From assembly GCA_029641185.1 (NCBI GenBank), contig JAPWGK010000007.1, positions 248,001 to 312,000 of the forward strand: 64,000 bases of DNA, written 5' to 3'. Positions 23,757-35,572 of the stretch are shown piece after piece. Each line of letters starts with the position of its first letter. The first letter of the stretch is position 1. The notes under the pieces are model-generated. The model was not told the origin of the DNA. It made no database searches and was given only the letters and a program-made list of their open reading frames with translations. The DNA comes from Pseudofabraea citricarpa (taxonomy: Eukaryota; Ascomycota; Leotiomycetes; Helotiales; Dermateaceae). A program made the position numbers and the translations under genes.

Positions 23757-24028
23757 CTAGACATGACTTGTCGTGCCGCGAGTTCTGCGTCCTCCACCAC
23801 CGCGTCGGCCAGAGCGTCCGCAGGTCAAGCAGGAGATGAGGATGTTGAAGAAAGAGGCGATGGCGCCGACGATGCCCTGGAGCATTGAGGCAATGCCGTT
23901 GACGATGGCCATAAGTCCTGAGCCGATGGCTCTGAACATGCCGGTGATCTAGATCGATTATTAGTATCGCCTTTGGCTATAGGGCTGATAGAGCATCAAA
24001 GACTTACACAAGATACGACGGCTCCCAT
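23757..24028 (-). CDS. 70-aa lipidatable small hydrophobic protein
   Basis: Two exons (complement), 24028-24008 and 23948-23757, with a 59-bp intron, give 70 aa. The first exon encodes MGAVVSC. Gly2 with Ser6 fits an N-myristoylation site, and Cys7 could be palmitoylated. The second exon encodes a hydrophobic stretch (FRAIGSGLMAIVNGIASMLQ, GIVGAIASFFNILISCLTCG) and then a basic Gly/Arg tail (RSGRRGGGGRRTRGTTSHV). Membrane attachment by lipid plus amphipathic helices is the simplest reading. Similar tiny proteins with an MG...SC start and a Cys-Gly-Arg end are, from memory, widespread in filamentous fungi, but their role is unknown to me. Confidence 0.65.
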
Positions 24029-25982
24029 TTTGATAGTGGTGTGATTTGATTTATTTGGGTGATGATGGTTTTGATTGTGGTTGTGGTTGAAGGAATCTGG
24101 AGTGTAGATGTGTAGTTGTTTGTTGTGATATGGAGCGAAAGAAATTAAGAGAGCGAGGACGAGGTGTAATAAATACTTTCCTAGCCAACGTCACGTCTAC
24201 ACACATTCACCAACGGGAAACTCGAGCCCAGAGGCACGTCATGGCATGATGTGCCGCACTCTCTCACAATTGTCACTTTTCTTTCTGCTCACGCACCACA
24301 CACACACACCTTTCCCATGTCTTGCCTGCAGAAATTCTTAATTTTTTACATTGCTCTGACGTAACCAGGGCGAGACGACTGGCTAAGATCCCCTGCCACA
24401 CACAATTGTCGGAGCAATTCAACGGTCAGCGGAGGCCTCTTTTGGAATCTGGACAGAGCCAAGGTCTGTTCATTGATAGGTCGGAGCAGAGGCCGTGCAA
24501 GCACACTGGTGTAGAGTGCAGACCAGGTAGGGATCGGAGGAGGTTAGCTGGTTAGCCACAGGGGTCGTCTGTGACGCTCGATGCGCGATGTGCTCAGAAA
24601 ACAGGGAAAAGCCAAAGTACATGACACGCCTACAACGCTTCAACGCTTCTGTGGGATGTGGGATGTGGCACGGTTCTCGGAAAGCGGCTTCTGACCAGTC
24701 CAGTCCAGTTGTCGAGGCGTTTGCTTGCTGACCGAAGACTCTGCCATCTGTCTCTGCTCGCAATCTCAATTGCCATACGGGTCATGATCGACGCGGTGAC
24801 GCCACGATGCAACCAGCGCCACAGAGACCCACTGAAACAAGAAACTCTATTTGGCGTCGATGCATTGCCATCTGTGGCTGCACCTGGGGAAATTGGGTTG
24901 GCGAGAAGTCAATCACGCTTCGAGTCTCAAGTCACCGTCGTGATCTGCTGATGGTTGTCTCTGTTATCAGCTCTATGCGGTGAGCCGAGCTACGACTTGT
25001 CTGCTTTGGCCATCTTTCCTTTGCTCTCTCGGCGTTGGCTGGACTCTGGACTCTTGTCGAGTGGGAGAATGCACCCTGCAGACACGAGAATAATCATAAC
25101 AATGAAAATGACATATGACGCAGGCGGCTCGCTACAGCTCAAAATAAATGAAGGGCCGGAAACACGAAAACCACTGCAAATTGACCACGCAAGGGCCTGT
25201 TTCTGGACACCAAGGCACTGCGAAACGAGAGATAAGGCGACGAGGTCCAGAACTTTCTTCGCCGTCCAAAGAGGCCCGTGGAGTTTTTCTCTCCGTGTTT
25301 TCTCGCTATGACGACAATAAAGAGGGTCTTTGGTGGAACCTGCAAGGCTGTAACTGCAAGAGATCGGAGACTCAAGCGCGACCTTCTAATTGAGTCCCTC
25401 GACAAAGCTGGGGATCAAGATGGGATGGGATGATTCAGGCCCTTATCGACTTTGTCACGTCATGAGACTTTTCTGTCCGCTGCCGCTGCCAAGTTCCACC
25501 GCATCACTTGATTCCTCTCCCCAGTGGGCTATCTCAACCGAGCCTTTAGTAAGAAGAGGTGATTTCATTCGGAGAGTGCCGGCATTGGTGATGATTCTGT
25601 AATTATTCTTACTTGATCCTTGAATCGCGTTGCTCGGCTGAATATCAACAACCTTCAAGTGTAGAAAGTGTACATGTTTACGAGTTTAGGCCATCTCAAA
25701 GGTTCCAGAGTAAAAGAGTTGCTCATCCTCTGGTCGAGTAGAAGTGAAGCCGGTTCGTATGACATTGGTACTCGGCTGGATGGTGTACCACACCTTAGCA
25801 TGTTGCGTTGCTTCGCAGAATATTTCTGCAGACAAAGCGAACTGGAGAAGAAATCTGACCAAATACCAAGTCCTACTATCCAGTGGAGACTGACAAGCAA
25901 GTGTTGGGACTTTTCGTCGGAAAATACGCTATCAAGAAGTTTCTTATCGAACGGTCTTTCACTCTGTATATGTTTTTTCTCG
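24029..25982. other. intergenic region, no gene recognised
   Basis: 1.95 kb. The ORFs here are short and overlap in several frames without domain signal. There is a CA-rich run near 24285-24310. No transposon motif was seen. Confidence 0.5.
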
Positions 25983-26756
25983 TCATTTGGAAGAAGGCCT
26001 ACTGTCATGCACCAAGAAGCAGTGGCCGCTGAATTCATAGCCCTCACGAATCCATCCAGACTCCCCAATCATGTATGTAGGTCTCTCACCAAACCATGGT
26101 GAAATCACAGCCTGTAGGCGAGGACTTTGTTCTATATGTGGGAGTTTCTCCACAAGATTCTGAATCATTTGGTCAAAATCCTGAGCCTCTGCGGTTTTTA
26201 TATCCAGAAGACGCATCTGTTTCAAAACACCCAAAGGATGGTCTATCTCGTCAAGTTCTCTGTCAAAGGCGGCAAATCGGACATAGTTCCGGATAGGGTG
26301 AGAATTCCCTCCCATCTGAACTTGAAATACCTCCAGCGTGCGTAGATGCGAACCCCTGCCCAGTTTATGAAAGACCTCCTTCAGTCGAGGTAGTTGCTTT
26401 TCATCATATCTGATATCCAAGCACCGTGTATATCTGAGGTTATAACCGATAGGAGTGAGGAATTCGAGACATCGTTCAGGACTCGAGAAGGTAAATTTAG
26501 TGTTCTGGTAGAGAAGGATTATGGTTTCATGGTAGATCTGACGGCAGACATAGATGAGGCAAGGATTGTATCGCCATCCAGGCCGTAGGAGATCGGGCAT
26601 ATGTGTAAGATAGCCATAGATCTGAAGTCGAAGCTCGTGGGGAAGGCCGAGAAGTGAAGGTGAGATTTGAGGAGGTTTGATCGAGGACGAGACCACGGCG
26701 GGTGCTGGAAGACGATTCGGGGTTTCCTCTCTTGTTTCTCCTGTTGTCATCGCCAT
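25983..26756 (-). CDS. F-box-like protein with LPxELRxxIY motif
   Basis: A single-exon ORF of 257 aa from the ATG at 26756; an upstream in-frame extension begins with TTG and is not used. After a disordered lead of about 45 residues comes SPSLLGLPHELRLQIYGYLT, a short N-terminal F-box-like helix typical of a large fungal family. It is followed by NPCLIYVCRQIYHETIILLY, the usual second helix pair. The rest (LRYTRCLDIRYDEKQLPRLK, LRTLEVFQVQMGG) resembles the variable ligand part of such proteins. Family members probably act as substrate adaptors, but that is not shown for this subgroup. A further 5' exon cannot be excluded. Confidence 0.62.
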   Translation of the reverse strand: MAMTTGETREETPNRLPAPAVVSSSIKPPQISPSLLGLPHELRLQIYGYLTHMPDLLRPGWRYNPCLIYVCRQIYHETIILLYQNTKFTFSSPERCLEFLTPIGYNLRYTRCLDIRYDEKQLPRLKEVFHKLGRGSHLRTLEVFQVQMGGNSHPIRNYVRFAAFDRELDEIDHPLGVLKQMRLLDIKTAEAQDFDQMIQNLVEKLPHIEQSPRLQAVISPWFGERPTYMIGESGWIREGYEFSGHCFLVHDSRPSSK

Positions 26757-27585
26757 ATTGAAGCTTGTCTTATCAGTACACGGCGCACCAATTACTAGCA
26801 ATGCTCAAATAGGTGTACTGCCTGCTGCTGTAACTGTGCTCAGTTTAGTCTTCTGAGTAATCCTTCTGTACTATGTCGCGGTTCGCGGTTTGTAATCGCT
26901 ATTGTGTGGTAGGTTGGTGCTTCTTGGTAGATACGATGCTCGACTGATAAGTAGGTTTCAAGGTTGAGGGGATTTGACTATTCATATGTGACCACTGTCC
27001 ACTGTATGCTCGCAGAGACATGTTGGCCTCATCGTGGATCGAATGTGAGTACGTACTGAAGAAGGGTCCAGGGCGCGGGGAGGTATCGAATGGCAAGATA
27101 CAACACATCAACCTTATTGCGCCCTGTGCGTTGCTGTGGGGAGGGCGCGACAACTTGAACTTAGAAAATATTTATCGCACAACGTTCTTAACGGCCTGGA
27201 AGCTTCTTCTGCCTGACTAAAAGAACCACTTCTTTGAAAGCTAAGTTGTTGAAAAGTACCCATAAGTTGCATCTCAAGATACACAAAGCTTGCAGAAAAA
27301 CTGCACAATCGGCAGTCACGGGGAAAATCACAAGAACTTTGTGACCTAGAAGAAGCACTAATCAAAACAATTTCGAAAAAAGAACCAACCTTTTTCTCTT
27401 TCAACAATCTCATATATTTTGCGCGATCTAATAATCGTCGCGTTACAGGTGCAATATATGACCCAGGTTCAAATTACAGTTGGCCACACAAGCTAAACGT
27501 TAACAACGCAAGGCAGCTGCCAGGCTGAAAAACTTGTCATGATTTCACTACTGCTGTTCTGCTGCACTTAAATCCGACGGCGAGT
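26757..27585. other. divergent intergenic region between two F-box-like genes
   Basis: 829 bp, AT-leaning. No repeat or conserved ORF was recognised. Confidence 0.5.
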
Positions 27586-29226
27586 ATGAAGCTCACACCA
27601 ATCAAAGTGCCCGGCAAAGTCAATATTGATAAGAGCAAGGCTGCCATTGCTGCCAGAAAAGCCTTGGTATGTGACACCTCAAACCCTCCAACTCCAGAAC
27701 ACAACATAACACAACGGAGCCCTCTGCCACCGATACCATACTATCCAGTAACTAATTTAGCCGCAGAAGAGAGCTCCTGGCCGGCCGCTACACGTCGCAA
27801 ACAAAAAAAGATCTTTGGAGCAAGAAGATCCGTCATCAGCAAAACGCCCAAGAAAAAATCCATCGGGAAAGAAAATGTCAGCTCTCGAATCCCTCCCAGT
27901 GGAGATTCTGGCCTCCATCTTCTTGTACTGCATGGACTTTGATTTCCCAAGATGTAGTCCCGTCATCACGAGAAAACTGAGCAGTCCTGCCATCTACAAG
28001 CGGACTGTCATCGCAGCCTTTGGTCCCATCTGGAACCTTTGGCATGGTCATAGTGATCATTTCCCGCCAAAAACCTCAGAGGCCAATATCTCTGAAGATT
28101 CATCACTTGTTATTCATGATAGACCTGGTGATCACGTCCTCGAGGTATGTCAGCGAAATCACATTGTATTGTGTTGCACCAACTAATCCAGGTCTAGGCC
28201 CGGGTTTTACGCTGCCGATGGGCCACTGCAGAATTACTCACTGATGCCAAAGAATTGTGGATCCAAAGAAATGCCCTCAATAGACCCTTTGTGCCTCTCT
28301 GTACGTTTGTTGCCTGCTTAAAATCTAGTATGACTTCTAATTTCAAAACGTAGTGTTTATGGAGAAACCCCAAGGTGCTCATATTGCTTTGAGCGAGTAT
28401 GCAGTGTCTTTAGCTGGTACATCTTCAAAGGCTCAACTTCCAGAAGTTGGGATGACAACAATGGATCCTGGAAATACCAGGGAGCTCGAAAGCGCAGAAC
28501 ATCCACACACAGAAAATTCAGATATGTGCAGGAGAATGACTATGCGGGAACTTTTTGCCAAGGACTACGACCAATTTTGTCGCGCAGTGGAACAAGATGA
28601 GGTAACCATTGCACTGACCTCAAATTGGGATAAGTACAATGATATCCACTATCGAACTGAGATACCAAGTAGCTTGCTTGCCGGCCCATGGACAGAAGAA
28701 ATGGTCAGAAAATTGTTTTGGCTTGTAAGAGGCGGAGCATGCATTCAAAGAACAGCAGGTTCGACAGATAGTGAGGTCAGTATTATCCAACTCTGTGGCA
28801 AGAGAAAGCCTTTAATTGTTGATACAGGCTGCCCGAGAAGGATTCAATCGTGCTATTGAGGAAGGTAACTTGCGCGTTCTTCATCTTTTTGATTGGATGA
28901 ATGCAGTACGTCTGCCTAGTTTGGTAAATGCCATCCGCACAGCAGGTCGTGCAAGGGAAGGATGTAATAAAGTGGCCATTGCAAGTATTCATCTTCTGTT
29001 TAAGCATGCATTTACTCACTTTTCAAAGGTTAATCGAGTGCTCCACCATGGTTACGTCGAGGACCGGTTAAATCCAGCAAACCTCGATTACTTAAAACTG
29101 CAGCTGAAAGTTATGAAAGACGAGTGTTACAGGAACAAAGATGATGCTCTGCTGGCTCTGATAGAGGGTGTATGTCAGCTACCAGAGATCCGCAGATTAA
29201 ATATCCTTTCACGGTCAAGACCTTGA
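27586..29226 (+). CDS. F-box-like protein, five exons
   Basis: Predicted exons are 27586-27666, 27767-28144, 28198-28300, 28354-28775 and 28828-29226, giving 460 aa; every junction keeps frame with GT/AG ends. A basic N-terminal region (KRAPGRPLHVANKKRS, SAKRPRKNPSGKK) that could be a nuclear signal precedes an F-box-like segment, SALESLPVEILASIFLYCMD. The next part (ITRKLSSPAIYKRTVIAAFG) follows the pattern of many filamentous-fungal F-box-like proteins. The C-terminal half is helical, without a recognised domain (EEMVRKLFWLVRGGACIQRT, REGFNRAIEEGNLRVLHLFD). The length and consistent splicing argue against a pseudogene. The function is not known. Confidence 0.7.
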
Positions 29227-29769
29227 GAGATGTGAAATTACAGGAAGGACTGAAACAAAAGATGCTTTTCCAGTTCAGTTCAATGGCTGTAGAAGTATAT
29301 ATTACAAAGAGAAGCAAAAAGGGACTCAACTTAGAAAGCCCGATTTGCTTTTATTTCGCCGAGTAAATAATAAACTAATTCACAAAAAAAGTAAAAAGAG
29401 CATGTTTACAGCAGATGGTGTGAGAAGGGAGTACGAGCTTGAATGACTTGTCCTGTGACGACTTTCACATTATATCCACGTGATCTAGAAATATGGAGCT
29501 TCCCACTAAATACATTACAAAGCCATTAGTTTGCTATTGATATTTGAAGGCTTGCGGTCCATGACTTTCACTTCAGAAGGCATCGGATAAATCGTGGTTA
29601 TGGAGATTGACAACGAAAGTTAGGGGCTGCTTTACACATGTCAGGGCACAAATTCTGACCAATCAGCAGTGGACAATCATGACGGACCAAGCTATCAACC
29701 TGGGTCGCGATCAAGCTGTCGCAACGTACCTCAAAAGACCACCAAACCCACAATCACACAGAGACCACA
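29227..29769. other. intergenic region upstream of CHS5
   Basis: 543 bp with no recognised gene. The right end should hold the CHS5 promoter. Confidence 0.5.
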
Positions 29770-30994
29770 ATGTTGATCTCACTAACCGTTGGCAAGGTCG
29801 ATGCCGGTGTAGCCGTTCTATTGACCCAAGACAAGAGACTGGTACGATCACCAATTCTTCAAATGGACACTTCTCCGGCGCATGCTCGGAAGCCATCACA
29901 GCACTCAACTGACATTATTTCATCTCCAGATTGAATTTCCTTCCATCCTCCTCCCGCCAAATATCACCTCTGGTAGCATAGTTGATATTACAGTAGCGCG
30001 CAACTTCGCTTCGGAATCCAAGTCTCAAGGTGCCTTCAGTCAGCTCCAGGACTCGATTTATTCCTCCTTTGGCAATGCTGAACCATCTTCTCCCGTTCTA
30101 CGATGCAAGAATGCCACACAAACTTCAGTCGTGCTAGAATGGGACCCAACCGAGCTTGCAACTGCCGACTTCATCTCCCTCTCGTTGTTCCGCAATGGCC
30201 AGAAGGCTGGTAGTATCCCACGGCACGCCCAGAGCACAAAGATCAGTGGATTAGGGGTTGATACCGAATATACATTTCAGCTGGTCTTGAGAACAACTGC
30301 TGGTACCTATTCCAGTGAGAAGGTCACAGTGAAGACACATAAGATGACGGATTTGAGTGGTATTACCGTTACCCCGGGTATCTTGCCAGCACAATTACGA
30401 GACAGCCTCACGAGTGCCGTGGAAAGAATTGGAGCAAAGATTGCAGACACTGTCCGACTCGACACGACACATTTCGTAACTACAGAGGGACGTGGACTGG
30501 CATGGGAGAAAGCAGTTGAGATGAATATTCCGGTCGTGCGACCGGAGTGGGTTGAGGGTTGCGAGAGAGGTGGTAGAATCGTTGGAGTCAGACAATACTA
30601 TTTGGATGCCGATCCAAAACAACGCACTGTTGGCCCACCTGCTGCACCCCCCGAAGCGCCTGCTCGAAAGGAGTCGCCTCTCCCGCAGCCGCCATCTGAA
30701 TCAAATGGCACGAATGGATCAGCAAGTCAAGGAGTACCTCCAACGCCGCCCGCGAAAGATCAACCCCATAAAGAGGAAGATACCAGCAGCGAGGAGGATG
30801 AAGAAGAAGAGGAAGAAAAGGCAGAGAAGACGACAGCTCCCGAGGAACAAAAAGTACGAGTGGAGGATCGCGATATGCATAATCCAGCTCTCAGACCGAA
30901 CGCTGTATCGAAGGAGAAAGACTTCCTGGAGGAAGGAACTGGATCTGGTAATCAGACGCCAGGAAATTCGAGTTTCCAAGATGTTGCTCTGTAA
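29770..30994 (+). CDS. CHS5: exomer subunit Chs5 (chitin synthase export)
   Basis: Scaffold of the exomer coat, which carries chitin synthase and other cargo from the trans-Golgi network to the cell surface. Two exons, 29770-29841 and 29930-30994, give 378 aa. The N-terminus MLISLTVGKVDAGVAVLLTQ joins DKRL|IEFPSILLPPNITSG, the conserved dimerisation hairpin. A fibronectin type III domain (about 80-160; SVVLEWDPTELATADFISLS) and a BRCT domain (about 165-260; GITVTPGILPAQLRDSLTSA, TTHFVTTEGRGLAWEKAVEM, VVRPEWVEGCERGGRIVGVR) follow. These together form the Arf1-binding FBE region. The tail is Pro-rich then acidic (SSEEDEEEEEEKAEK). It is shorter than yeast Chs5, as is common in filamentous fungi. 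Confidence 0.93.
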
Positions 30995-31379
30995 ATGGCT
31001 TGGGGGGCTTTGTTATAATATACCTTGAACTTCTTGTTGTCTAGATTATACCTCTATTGACCGGCTTCTTTTCTGTATGAGAATGGTACATACAAAATCT
31101 TCTGAACAAGCTCTTGAGTCATATGTTATTATTATCTTGGCAGAGAGATCCACCATATCTGTAACTAATGCAGTAAAGAAGCACGGGAGGATCACAATGC
31201 CAAAGCTGCCACGGGAGCTCCCGGCGCTTGTGAGAACTAGGCGGGTCCCTGAATATCCGCGTCATTGACTCTATAATGTCTCAACCATACACTTCACCTA
31301 CATTACGATTGTCCTTAATTGCACACCACGGGCAAAGAATAGCTAAAAAACAATTTTTTGCACCGGGGAAGTTTCAAAA
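30995..31379. other. intergenic region, no gene recognised
   Basis: 385 bp between two rightward genes. Nothing distinctive was seen. Confidence 0.5.
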
Positions 31380-32274
31380 ATGGCTTGGAGTTTAGTATGT
31401 CCAGCCAATCGAGGAATTGGCTTCCATTTAACCAGGCACCTCCTGCAAGAGACCAGGATTCCAATTGTTGCGACAACGAGGAAGGATATTGAAGGGGTTA
31501 AGAAATCAATCTTGTCTGATCTCCCAGATGTAGATTCAGATCGATTGACCGTTCTGCAGCTTGATGTAACAGGTGAGTCCAAATTCCAAGGAAACGAAAT
31601 TGGCATCCCAAACCTTCAACTATGAATACCTATCTACCTAGTTAGGTACCTTACTAACATACCTATTAGACGAGTCCACCATATCAGCTGCTGCTGCAAG
31701 AGTAAAATCACTTTTTCCACCATCCTCAAACCATCTCCGGCTAGCATTCTCCATTCCAGGAATACTGCATCCTGAGAAATCGCCCTCGCAGCTAGATCAG
31801 CAGCAGATGTTATCCACCTTCTCCATCAACACCATTGGTCCCCTACTCCTCGCCAAGCACTTCTCACCTTTCCTGCCCAAGAAATCCCTAGATATGTCCT
31901 CGCAGACATCCGATGACACGGGTCTTCCAGCACACGCCGTCTGGCTGGACATGTCTGCACGAGTCGGGTCCACATCCGACAATTCGCTGGGCGGGTGGTA
32001 CTCGTACCGTGCATCCAAAGCGGGCGTCAATTCTCTCACCAAGACCTTTGACCTCTTTCTCAAGACAAGACATGCCGATAAGGCTATGGCCATTGCGTAT
32101 CATCCCGGTACGGTCAAGACGGGCCTGAGCAAGGAGTTTTGGGCAGGCGTCAAGGAGGGGAAATTGTTCAGTCCGGAGTTTGCGGTTGAGAAGATGATTG
32201 GTGTTGCGAGGACCGTGGGGTTGGAAGGTCGAGGTAGGTGTTGGGATTGGAAAGGCGAGGAGATCTTGCCTTAA
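31380..32274 (+). CDS. short-chain dehydrogenase/reductase
   Basis: NAD(P)-dependent oxidoreductase of the SDR superfamily. Two exons, 31380-31572 and 31670-32274, give 265 aa, a classical SDR length. The cofactor motif at the N-terminus is PANRGIGFHLTRHLL, a variant of TGxxxGIG in which the first glycine is replaced. Next come a Rossmann second strand (IPIVATTRKD), the acidic turn LQLDVTDES, and STFSINTIGPLLLAKHFSPF, holding the usual N-containing helix. The catalytic site is SARVGS...GGWYSYRASKAG, so Ser, Tyr and Lys are in place. PGTVKTGLSKEF follows as the substrate-side loop. The substrate cannot be told. The closest pattern is the cytosolic CsgA-like group. Confidence 0.85.
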
Positions 32275-33244
32275 TTTGAGAAGGAACCTGAAGATGAGTA
32301 CCCCAGGTCAGTCCTGAAGGTCTGGCAGTGTCTTAAGCATAGGAACAAAGCCGGAGTTGTAGAGACACCGATTCGACTTAGGTTTCTAAGATATATTAAT
32401 CGAGTTAATGAACGTTTATAAGACTTCAAACCCGACTAACGAGAATAAATATATCTATCCTGCCCCGAAACGAGCGTTCAATCTTGGCCTCTGTGGAAAT
32501 GACTCTCGCAGGAAGCTAGCAGGAGCGCCAAAAAAGTGATGCCTAGACAGTGAGTTAGTACTCGCTGAACCGTATCTTTGATTTCAATTTTTATATCTTT
32601 TCCTACGCTTTTGTCTTGTTAGTGTCAGGTTTTAAAATAAGCCGAAATGGCATCGAACAAGACGATAGCTAGATCACTCATTAGATTCTGCGTGGGAAAT
32701 TATCCCAGCTACGTAGCCAATGTGATTCAAACAATCGGCAGTGCAGCTCGGAATTAACATTAATACCTATCTTATGCAATAAAATGTCAGCTGCTAGCAT
32801 ATAGCAGGGCTCAAAAGCATGTAAGCGTGAGAGCATTGGGGTTATACCGTCAAAAGCCCAATCGTTTTCTGCTTCACAAGCGAGCAAAGAATATTCCATT
32901 TGGAATCGGCACTTAGGTGGAGCGAGCACTCGACCAACCAAAATCGTATGATCGCACATGAAATCCACTGCCCCTTACGATCTAGCTGCTATTGATCAAC
33001 AGTGGGAAGGGTAAGTAAGCTGACAGCTTGTCAGCAGGTGCCAGCTACTGATAACTCAAATCTTTATGCCAAGCCATCAGGGATTAGACGAAGCGATAGC
33101 TAGCTACCTAGTCAGTCAGCATTGAAAGACGACAAGCCACCTCGAGCCAGCAAACGGCATGGAATTATATACGTCTCTCCACCTCCCAAAAAGTAGGGGA
33201 GAGAAGAAAAGGCTAGAAGATCTGCTTATGTCGAGAATCTAAAC
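32275..33244. other. intergenic region with a possible ankyrin-like remnant
   Basis: 970 bp. On the minus strand at 32681-32968 an ATG-less ORF reads FDGITPMLSRLHAFEPC then AADILLHKIGINVNSE, loosely like an ankyrin repeat; this could be a relic or chance. A TATA-like TTATATA (33166-33172) precedes the next gene by about 75 bp. Confidence 0.4.
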
Positions 33245-35214
33245 ATGCTGTCCCCGTTCCATAAAGCTGCGTCGCCCGCACCCGTCACGGCTGCAAATCT
33301 CAGCGATTTCGAATGGCAAGGCCTCGATTCTTGCATCATTGCCATTGCAAGTCTGGAGCCGCCGGCCGGACGCAGAATCGCCTGTCTCTCGTGCCGGCGA
33401 GCCAAGAAGCGATGTGATCATAAGTGGCCGCGGTGCACGACGTGCGAGTTCTCGAACGCGCAGTGCTACTATCCTCGGCCGGTGACGAGGAGGAGACCGA
33501 AGAGGAACCTTTCTAAAGTAGCACAGAAGAATGATGACGGGACTCAAGGTATGCCTATAGCAAACTCGGAGCGCGGCTTCTTTTTTTGTTCTCTTGCTGG
33601 GTTTTGAGAAATGACTTTTCTTCTTCTTTCTTTTCTTGGGAAAAGATATAGTGGTTCAACATGCTCATGCTCATGCTCATGCTCATCGTCCTCGCTCTGC
33701 TCGCTCTCTTCCTCCCAACTTACCGCCTATCCTTACATGCACCCGGGCAACCGTGGGATCTACTCGCGCCGATCCGTTCTCGAGCTTCCCCATACCTATG
33801 AAGGAGAACATGCATTTTCTACTTAATCACTGTAAGTTAGTGACGTAGCCACGCTGAAATTATCTTCTCTCAACCGTCACTAACAAATATAAAAATAGTT
33901 GCTACGGATCTAACGAGTGTCTGCGATCCCGTAGCTCGAGAATATGTGATGCGGAGAGAACTCCTGCCGCAGGCATTATCAGACCTGACTATCTTACATG
34001 CGGTGCTGTGTCTGAGCGGGATGCATTACATGACTCTCTCTGGCCAACGGGATGGGTATACGCAGACGCTTTCACATCGTGGTGAGGCGTTGAGGTTACT
34101 GAATCAATCCTTGCGGGATCCGTCGTTTGAGGTAGATTCTAATACGGTTACGGCTATCCTCTTGCTTTCTGGTAACGAGGTAAATTCTTTTTTTCTTGTC
34201 TTGTCTTTGTCTGTCTTGGAGAGAAGATAGAGACTGATTTGAGGGCGCGGGAATTCTAGATGCTTGCAGGAGAAGGAAATTCTTTACAGAATCATCTGCA
34301 TGGCCTCATGGTCATGGTAAAAGCCCAGGGTGGATTAGAAGCCCCCGGGATCCACAGAACCGTAGCTGAGCTGCTAATCTGGTAATCTGAACATCAAAAA
34401 TAACCCAGAGTCCAATGCTAAAAGAAACAGGATGGATCAGCTATGCCACGTCTCATCGGGGTGCAGTCTAAAATTCCAGCTCTCCCAAACCAGCAGCATT
34501 TACCTGGCGATGCAAACCAGCATCTCACAGAAGCCCACCAGCTTCCCACGGGTCAGCATTACAGCGACGCGGTTCAGAAGCCTCAGCTGCCTGGACGCGT
34601 ACACGAGCCAGATCCTGACCGACATAATCGGCACCTACCGATTCCTAGCCTGCAAACCCTCGCGCGCAGACGGCGTCTTCTTCAACCACATGCGGGCCTG
34701 GATCTCGCGGCGCTTAGCAATCGACGACGCCCGGGACGGCGGCAAGTACAGGCAGAGGAGTGCAACGCCGATCCGCGAGTGCATCCGTCTCGCGGCCCTG
34801 ATCCATAGCAATCTTGCTCTGCGCGGCCTGCCGGTCATGTGCACCGTGCATACGCGCATAGCGCGCAAGGTCAGAGATCTTCTTCTCCCGTTCCTCTTTT
34901 CTCCCGCCGCGCTGGCCGTGGATGTGGCTGTGAAGGAGGTTTGTCTCTGGATCGCTTTTGTAGCCGGCAGCACGTTGATGGAGATGCCGACGCTGAGGGA
35001 GTGGTATGTGCGCTTGATTAGGGAATTATTGACAGAACTGGGGATTATGCGCGGAGACTGGATAGGGATTAAAGAGATTTTGATGGGTTTTCTCTGGGAG
35101 AAGGACCTGTGGGAACCGGTTCTGAGGAGAGTGTGGGAGGAGGTGAAGAGACCCGGGCTAGAGACTGCGAAGATTGAGGAATTGGATTTTGAGCTGGATC
35201 TTGTCTCGGATTGA
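33245..35214 (+). CDS. Zn(II)2Cys6 fungal-type transcription factor
   Basis: Five exons: 33245-33548, 33646-33831, 33899-34179, 34260-34381 and 34431-35214, giving 558 aa, with every junction in frame. The zinc cluster near residue 47 reads ACLSCRRAKKRCDHKWPRC, then TTCEFSNAQC, the C-x2-C-x6-C-x6-C-x2-C-x6-C pattern. Downstream is the Fungal_trans_2-type region, with FPIPMKENMHFLLNHF, ELLPQALSDLTILHAVLCLS, then LAGEGNSLQNHLHGLMVMVK. The C-terminal half is helical and lacks other domains. Exon 2 contains a His-Ala run coded by CATGCT repeats, unusual just after a DNA-binding domain. Targets are unknown. No biosynthetic cluster surrounds it. Confidence 0.8.
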
Positions 35215-35572
35215 ATGCGAAAGATAATTGGAAATATCAAATCGCTTGGTTTCCTCTGTTCGATTATCTAGTGATATGCTCTTAGCGGGAAATATTTACA
35301 ATAGCTTGGAGTCTCCTTTTTTTGCTCGCTTAATCAGTGGATGCACAATCCAAGAACTCTTGATGAAGACTACCTACATAATTAGATTTTATGAAGCTAC
35401 ATCCTTCTGCTTAGCTCAGATCCAGCTTAGATTTCTGGCCGAAAACATGACTGCCATGACAGCTAGAGAGAGATTGGGTTGTATTATATACTACTGTTCT
35501 ACACCTAACTCCTAATGCTGATTGTGTACGCAATAAGGTACATCTTTCTCTATTATCGATATAATCTTACAC
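35215..35572. other. convergent intergenic region
   Basis: 358 bp between the Zn2Cys6 gene and MRS2 3' ends. No gene was recognised. Confidence 0.5.
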
